Below the pieces are notes generated by a model. That model saw nothing but the letters and a program-made list of their open reading frames with translations. It searched no databases and was not told the origin of the DNA. 64,000 nucleotides of DNA from Megaleporinus macrocephalus (taxonomy: Eukaryota; Chordata; Actinopteri; Characiformes; Anostomidae): positions 27,681,018 to 27,745,017 of the forward strand of contig CM038708.1 in the NCBI GenBank assembly GCA_021613375.1, read 5' to 3'. This document shows, one piece after another, positions 52,001 through 61,000 of the stretch. A program made the position numbers and the translations under genes. Every line of letters starts with the position of its first letter. Positions within the stretch are counted from its first letter, which is position 1.

Positions 52001-55000
52001 GTGTTAACGGTATGAAAGGAGAAAAGGGTGATGCTGGTCTTCCAGGACCTCAAGGACCATCTGTAAGTATAGCGATTAAGTGCAATCACCTTCTAAAGGC
52101 ACTACTGCATCATCAATGAAATTTGACTTTTCTATAACAGATCATAGGCCCACCTGGAGCACCTGGGCCACATGGCCCACCTGGTCCGATGGTGAGTTTA
52201 ACTAAACATACAGTTACGTACATTAATTAATGAAAACAATATAAAAAAAATATTGGCATATTACATTTTTATTAAACATTGGGTTTCTTGATTAACATGC
52301 AGAGATACATTAAAGGAAGTGATTACATGACTAAGTGAAGTTCTGTATCACAGCTACAGAAAAACAAAGAAAAATTCTTGAATCCTCTTGAATTCTTGAC
52401 ATCGGAACTTAGGGTGGATTTGTTTATTAGGCATGCACCAGTTTATTATATCTACATATGTCATGAAGTGTTTCACACCAAGGTATAGAGTCAAGTGCAA
52501 GTTTAATCTCCAATTCAGCATAGAAAACAGCAAACCAATGTCAAAAAACCAGAAGAGCAGACCACAACAAGCAAACAAATCAAAAAGGGGTAAATCCAGA
52601 AGAATAGTCAAGAACAAAGCCAAAATATCCAAACAACAGAAAAACCTAATCAGAATTACAAACACTCAGAATTGTAGGAAAACACCAAACAAGACTTCGC
52701 AAGGAACATGTGCTCCACAGGGTATATATACACACAATATGGCTGACTAAAAAAGGTCAACGGGACAAGAGACCATCTAAAATTCTGGAGACAGTAACCT
52801 CCAGTGGCGAGGAGGGGAATGGTCGGCGGCAGATATGACACATATCTGTTGATTCTGATATACAAACATTTAATACAATAAAAAACTTGCACAACACTAC
52901 AACTACATAGATCAGCAAAAAAATACAAACAGTTACTGCAGAAAACTACAAATGCAGTAAAATGAATAAAGTGCAAATATTTTAGCACTATAGCCCACCA
53001 GCATCTAAACATTCTGCTTTTTCAGGAGCAAAAATAAATACATAATGAAATTGGTTATATCTCTCATTGATGTTTTTAATATTTCTAAGCAAATATTTGC
53101 AGATACCACCGTAATTATACATAAACCATGTATATAAGAGTCAAGTACTAGGAATAGTCAGAATAGATAATAAACTGTACACAGCAGTTATTCCCCAAAC
53201 GTATGCTGTTCGCCAATTCTCTACAGCATGAGTTATTGGGGTATGCCTTGGTCTTGGAGGGTGCTGGTGGTTGGTGTTTTCCACGCTTAAACATGCATAA
53301 TTCAGTATATACGTTTCATTTGGCTGGTTAGGTAGGTTTAATTAAGCAGAGAAAAACATTAAACTGTGCATACCTGTAAGAACAAAATGACGAAATCACT
53401 GACACTTGCTATACAGTTTATGCAGAGCACTAATGCATGACTTGTTTGTGCTTTTCAGGGCCCACACGGATTCCCTGGACCAAAGGTAAGTCATGAAGTC
53501 AATGTTTAAAATCTAAAACATTGTCTCCTCTAACCTCATTACTGATCAATAAATAAACCATAACTAAATTTCCAAAAGAGGTCATCCCTCCCTGTAGAAT
53601 ACCAATAAACTACAGTTTTCAAGATTAATCTTACTACAAAGATCACTCCATGACTAGCGACAGCACTGCAGTGCTATCTCTCTTTCATAGAGATAATGCT
53701 TAGTGCCGTGAACTAACCACTGCCGCTCCTCTGCGTTTAGGGGGAGCCAGGTTTGCATGGTTTGAAAGGCGTGCGGGGGGAGCCTGGCCACAAGGGTGAC
53801 CGAGGACCCATGGGTCTCCCTGTAAGTAGCCGAAATCACAGCCATGCATCTTGGATCTCTGTGCTGAAGTCTAACTCCTGCACCATTTTAACATCTTTGA
53901 GCTCCCTTATTCCATTTCCTTCCCAGTTCATATTGTGTTTCAGTTTTAAAGGGATAGTTCATCCAGAAATCAAGTGAACACAGCTTACTGTTAATAACAC
54001 TGATCAGCCAAGACGTTTGCTTAATTTTTATGTGGTCCTCATTTACTCTTTACTCTGGAATTGGATTTAAAGTCAAAGACTCGGCTGCAAAGAGAGATTA
54101 AGGCTGATACAGTAGGATAGCTTTATTTATTTCATGGTGTAAACACGTAAACCAACCGGTCTCTATAACAATAAATCCAATAATTAATTATTGCCTCCAC
54201 TAGAATGCTAGTTCTTCTACTAATATTACCTAAATTACATGTAAATCAGACCTGATCCTAAAAAGATCCTAAACCCAGCTCAAGGCATGCAATATACTGG
54301 GAAACCTAGTCCAAAGGTCTTTGGAGTAATGCTACCCCATTATAAACCGGGTCCACACAATCAAAAATACATACATTTATAATCCTGAAGCTAGCAAAAA
54401 GAAAATTCAAACCAAAGATAAACTGTCACAAGAAAATATTAGCTTGTGGGCTGGCCAATGTAAGACCTACGTTACAAAGGCCCTGCACAGACTTAACCAT
54501 GCGAGGAACTCAACCATATGAATAAGGGGAAGTAATCATTCACAACATTGTTGCACACATTAAAGGATCGGGCACCCAGCTCATAATATACACAACCAGC
54601 ATGTACTAAAAGTAAAGGGTAAAAAGAAAAAAGAAAATGACACCTCTAAAATAAACGAATTAAACTTGTACCTAACTGGTAACAGCTGTAGTGAGAGATG
54701 GCAACCAAATTGGCATGATACACAACAATATACCCAAATTAGCTTGAGATGTACTCTAGAACAGCATCAGTAAACTCTAATAGAGAATGCATGCTCGTTA
54801 CAGTATGTAGATACCAAACACCGATACTACCAGTATCAGTCTGCTTAGGAGACTTCTTAAACATCAGTTATCATAAAGTAGCATGTAAAAATTTTAATAC
54901 ATATATCAAGTGGAAATTCTTTATCACATGAATCACTTCTAACTTAGTGTTCTTATGTAACACCTCTTATCTGAGTGTGATACTGGTTTTTCCCTCTTGC

Positions 55001-58000
55001 CATCCATCCTGCTTGCTGTCCTGTCCTTGTCCACTGTATATGACGTTGCTGTGTCCGTTGATTTATTTTCTGGCCCCATGTTAACATCTCTGTTGGCAAT
55101 TTTTTTTTGTCCGTCTCACTGTGTTCATCATGTACTAATCCCCCTCTTCATGTCACTCATACTTCCATAAATGCACAGGGAGCATCTGGCTTGGACGGCA
55201 AGCCGGGATTAAGGGTGAGTCTCACATGAACGAGCTTCACCCCTCAGCCAGCATCTCTCCATAGCTTTAAGAAAGACAAACTGGGCCACAAAAGTGAGCT
55301 ACCAAGTATTTTGGTGGGGAACAATAGAAATAAACTAAGTTTTTCAGATATTTCTTTTAACAAATGGCCTAAAGGCCACTCCAGATCGCTGTCTGTCTGC
55401 TGATGAGTGTGAAATTAACATGTAATTAACATCCACTCATGTATTAACATATTGCCATTCATCATTATCACTTTGCTCCTTTGTGGTTGACATATGCATG
55501 AGTATATCCCTTCGTGGTTGATGTAAGCAAATGCCAAGTCCATGGAACGAGTTTTGATCAACAAAGAAAGTGTATAATAACCCATAGTGTGATCTTTGGA
55601 GTCGGTACATTTTGCTGAAACTCTCTGGCCAGTGGACTGGGCAGATCCATGGTAGCATCCTTGTCCACAGAAATGAATAAATTAGCAAAGCAGTTAATAC
55701 AGTGACTTCTGCGCTGCTGTTTGTAGGGTATGGATGGTCCAATCGGAGCATCTGGCCCTGCTGGTCCTAAAGGAGACAGAGTAAGTCTGATAAGCCTTTG
55801 TGCAATGTTACACCAGTACCAAAGTGTGGCGTCCTTGTCTATGGGATGTTCTTCGTACCACGCTTGAAAGATGTAGCCTCATGAAAAACCAAGTTATATG
55901 AGAATTTTAATGGAAAATGTATCTTTCACAGGGTGAGAAAGGTTCTACAGGTGACCCTGGGCCAAGAGGACCGTATGGACTACCAGTGAGTAAAATCATT
56001 TTAATTCGTCAGTAAAGAAGTGATATGAGGCCACTGCATTAGGGCTGGGCAATATAGACAAACGATGGGTCAGTGGTTTTAGCATGAACAGGTAACCATG
56101 GTAACCATCTTAGTTATACCATGCCACAAGGTACTCCACCACTCACGCTGGTGAATAATGAGGAAAGTTGAATGTGTTTCTGTGTATTACAATTAATAAT
56201 GTAGCACATAGTGTCCAAAACTGAAACGTAGAAGCAGTGCTGCTCTGATAAACAGCAGGGGGCATGATCACAGTATTCGTAGTCTCCAGTTTATTGCATT
56301 TTAACATTTTTAACATTCCATTTGTAACATTATTTCGATTACAAGTTTGCATTTCAGCTGTGCACGTATGGCAGCAACAGTTTGGCAAAAGATATAACAA
56401 TTAATTGATGTGAGAAAGCAAGCTTTGGGACAGTGTTATGGAATAAATATTTATTTATTATAGTGCACACTAAAACTATATAGATTTATATATAGATAGT
56501 ACTGTCTCATCATAGATCTCATTTGAAAAAAAGTCAATCGCCCAGCCCTACACTACATCATGGTCGTGAAAGTTGTAGTTTACATAAGGTAACCTAAGCT
56601 ACAGGTAAAGTTTTAAGAAATTTAATTGACATCTGTCTTTCCCTTCAGGGTGCTGCTGGGACACCTGGGCTGGATGTAAGTTGAGAAAAAAAAAACAACA
56701 CATCAAATCCGCTTTTCTGTTGAGAAGTTGTTTACTGTGCCTTGGGTTTCTGCTTGTGTTTTGTAGCAGCACTCTTTTTGTCACTGAAGTTATGCAGCCC
56801 TCAGTAGTTAGCTCTGTAGGCATGTGTAATTATCTGAAGTTGTATTTTGCAGGGGTTACCAGGCTTAAGGGGAGAGAAAGGCGACGTGGGGGAAAGAGGA
56901 GAAAAGGTGACCATGTCATAGGGAACCTTTCGAACAACCTCTTAATTAGATGATCTGGTGTCAATGGACCATAGAAGCTTATTTTTGGGACAGGACCCTA
57001 CATCGGTCACAAATTTGCATATCTGTATGCATTCTACATGATCGTTTTTGCGCATTGTAAATTGCGTTTGCAATGCAGCAGCTATTTCTGTTATTCTCCA
57101 CTCAAGTGCATTAAAACTGAAAAGGCAATGACCTTGTTTTCCTTTTCACACCTTCAAACTTAACTATAATACGCCCTCATCATTCAACATTTTGTTTCTC
57201 GCTTCATTTTATCACTTCATAACCATTCAGTCCAGCCTTAAAAACTGAAAAAACAAGATAAGCACACATTTGAATAAGTCTTGAACAAGTATTGCAGAGA
57301 TAGTCCATTGACAGCAGGCAGTTGCTGTTGAAACATTGCTCTTCATTTATGTAGTTATCTTCTCATGCATGCTGCCTATTTCACTGCTGAACTACCTGTA
57401 GCTCAGAATCTAATCACCTAACTGACACTGGACAACTTTACACATTTTTAGAATGTCATGGAAATGAGCCAGTCCCCCCATAATAAACAGGGAGTCTTGT
57501 TGTAATTTCAAATCACATGCTCTAATTAAAGTAACCCGTTCTATACTGCATGTTTTCTTTTCTGCCAGCTTGGATTTAACAATATCATTCAATTACTATT
57601 TACTTACTATTTACTATTATGTGGATTAAAGCAAGCAATACATTCCTCAAAACTGACCAAAAGACGATCATGACTGTAAACTACCATGCAGAAACATGGA
57701 TTGTCATGGTCTACTGTAGTTAAGGCTAATTTGGTTTGTCAACTAACCGCTCAAGTCAAATTCCATGAAAATGTGTAGAGAAGGCCCTCTTTAGTTTAGT
57801 GCTGCTTCTGTATAATCATGCAGTACGCTGCCTGCTCCATGTCCACCTGCCCCCCACCCTCAATTTCAAGAAAACTGTATCCCTTCCTTTCGTTAAAGAC
57901 AATTACATACAGTGATCTAAACATCTATGACATCATGTCCCCTTAAAGTTTTTCAAATCACTAAAGTCCCCACATGCATTTACGTCATGAGTCAGTCATA

Positions 58001-61000
58001 TCCATCTTTCCTTCATTAAGTTTTGTCATTTAGGCCAAAACAAGTCCAGAGTAATTTCTGTCCCATTACCTAGAACTAGAGATATAGAGCAGGTTATGGT
58101 CCACGTCCACATCGTACAGTTATGTGTAGTCATGTGCTTTTTGCAGCCATAGGTTTAGACTAGGCTAGAATGCACCTCCCTTGTTGCCTAAGATGTTGAG
58201 AAAGGGATACAGTTTTTTACTGTGTGATTTTAGGGGTAGATTCAGTGAAGGTACTTTGTGGGACTTTGGGCTTTTTTCCTTTCTCTTTCTCTTCCTTTGT
58301 GCCCTCTAAGACTCGTATCCTTCCCTCTCCCTTCCTCTGTTCAAGACTTCATAGTTCCCTTTTGATGATATCCTGTCCCTATCTAACTGATCCTGTCCTT
58401 CCCCTTACTGAATTAAAGCCCTCCTTAATCATCCCTTGTAGTCCTAATGTTCACTTGCAGTGATCAACGTGGACTGATTGTGTGTGGCTCCCTTTTTGCA
58501 GGCTTATCTAAAACTTTTGCATACAGTGAGGGGAGAAAGTTATTCAGACACTTTTGTTTTCGTTAATTAATGTACCTCAAGTACTAATATCTTACACACT
58601 TTTTAAATTACAGACATGTAGAAACGTATGTATACAATCCCAACAACACCATATCCACAGTGAAGTCGGGAGATGGGAGCATCATAATGTGGTGCTGGTG
58701 CTCTGCAAATGGTACTGGGAAACAAGAATGGAGTGATATACCAGAATATATTACAAGAGAACTTCATTTTAGTGGCACAGAAACTGAATCTGGGAAGCAG
58801 ATGGACATTTCAAGAAGAATATGCTGGCAAATTAGGACAAAATAACCCAATTCTGACTCCCATTAAAAATGCATAGAGAGTTTTGACATTTCAAGTTATT
58901 TAGAGAGACCCTCATAACATTGTGGAGTTGAAGACAGTCTGCCAAAAAGCTAATAACTTGTACTGTAAACATCTCAAAGCTGCAATTACCAACAAGGGCT
59001 TTGCAAAAATATACTATTATCATTCATTTATGATGTCTGAGACATTACCTTTCACGTTGACTTAATGTTTAAACCACATTTAAATCAATATATTATCTTT
59101 TGTTCATATTTATAACTGTAAAGTCATAAATAAAAGACAAAAGACAGTATGTATAAATATGAAGTTGGTTTATGCACTGGAAGATTATAAAGTAGCAAAA
59201 AAGTGCCTGAATACTTGTTTCCCCTCAGTGTACATGTGTTTCAGTTACTGTCCATACACTATGGTTTGATTCTTCACTTTTTTCAACAGTAGTCTTTCTG
59301 AGACAAGCAGAGGACAGACTAAACCACATACATGAGAGAAACTCTATCGTCACCATCACTGGTCTCAAAACATGTGCTCATTTACTGTCATGAGAAAGTT
59401 CCTCCAGCTGATCCCACCGTTGTGTCCACAGGGGGAGAAGGGAAAGAAGGGCAAAAAAGGGCCTAAGGGGGAGAAAGGAGAACAGGGTGCCCCTGGATTA
59501 GATGCACCTTGCCCATTGGTATGTTCCAGCTGAGGGTTGGAAACCTCCCCGTGACGTAAGACCGCGGATCCCTCAGAGAGGAGTGACCCAGCGGACAACC
59601 TGGCAAACCCAAATCTCCCTTAACAAGTCGCTCGCTATATGCAAGCATTGTGTGTCGTAATCCCTGGCGGTGTCTTGCTTTCCATACCCCACACCACAAT
59701 GTTCTGTTAAGCAAAATGCCTTATCACGCATTAGAGATGCAAATGAATGGTGAATAAAAATGGTTGCCAGTCACCAGCTGGGTCCCTCCTCTCTGCCCTG
59801 TGCCGTGCCCTCGCAGCGAGAGGCCGGAAGGGCGCCTGCAGCCTCTATCCCAGTAACACTCCCAGTTCCGTTTCTATGACACAGGGTTTCCGGGGCTTTA
59901 AGGGTGAAAAGGGCGAGCCAGGCCAGCCTGGTCTGGATGGGCTGGATGCCCCTTGCCAATTGGTACAGTATCCTCTTTTCCTATCCTCTCCTGTGCATGC
60001 CGCTATTCTCCATGTCCACACTACAGTGCAGCTGCCGAAAGCAGTCATGGCACAGTGCCCGGCTGCTGGCCTATACTCCAGCATTCATGCATGGCTCATT
60101 AATAGGTAAACTGATATGTTATCCATCCACCAGTGCATGTCCAGTTCACCAGATTCAGTGTCATTTCTACCTGCTGCATTTGTCGATTAAAGAAACCACA
60201 ATAATCACCTGTTCTTAGAAAAGAACAGGATACATATTCAACAAAGCACAAAAAGCAGTTTCTGTACCTGCCCACGTAGGCACACATCAAAGGGCACTAG
60301 TCAATATGATCATGATAGTTGTCCTTACACCACATATGCAGCAGATAAAGATCAGAGTAAAAAATGCTGAAGCATTCCTTTAACTTGCTTTCTTACATGC
60401 ACCCATAAACTATCATTCAGTACCACAGCAGCACTCAGGCTGACAGTAGTAGTGATGCTTTTACTTCCCAGTAACAGAATATGCAACCTGTCGTTATTAT
60501 CTTATGCTTATTGGCAGTTATGCAGAATGTCTAGATCAACTCCCTAAGCATTAATATTTTACCTTCCTGTCACTTCTAATGTGACCTATCACTTCAAGTA
60601 TATGAATTGTGGTGGAATGTCTCTGTAACCAACACAACTAACCAGTTTTTCTGTGTTATGAAGCTAAATGTGACAGGCCTCTTAGTGTCTTCCCTTTCAC
60701 CTCTAGTCTGTTAACCTATTCCTCTCCTACTTATTCCCTACCTGTTCCAATTGGCTACTCGACGGCTGAACTGAGAACACATTAAGTTTTTGGTTCCTCA
60801 GAGTAGTTTTATTTATTTTTTTATGTGTTTAGTAATAGGCATAATTATTCATATAATTTTTATGTTTTGATGATATATTGATTTTTACATTTAGAACCTG
60901 ATGTATTTAAGTAGCGGGTTCCATTTTAATATTAAACATGGTTTGAAGCTTGGATACCTAATTTTTTTATCTATTTCATTTTCAAAATGTGCATGAATAC

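Noticed and set aside
52354..53012. 105- and 118-aa open frames on both strands
   Set aside because: They overlap a solo LTR and its flank, are low-complexity (Lys/Asn/Gln-rich or Phe/Leu/Cys-rich) and mirror each other.
54060..54560. Possible old LTR on the minus strand with AATAAATAAAGC
   Set aside because: No defined ends, target duplication or second copy in the window; left as anonymous intron.
59747..60109. 120-aa open frame overlapping exon 59885-59962
   Set aside because: It is exon B read through both splice sites; only 59885-59962 is coding.
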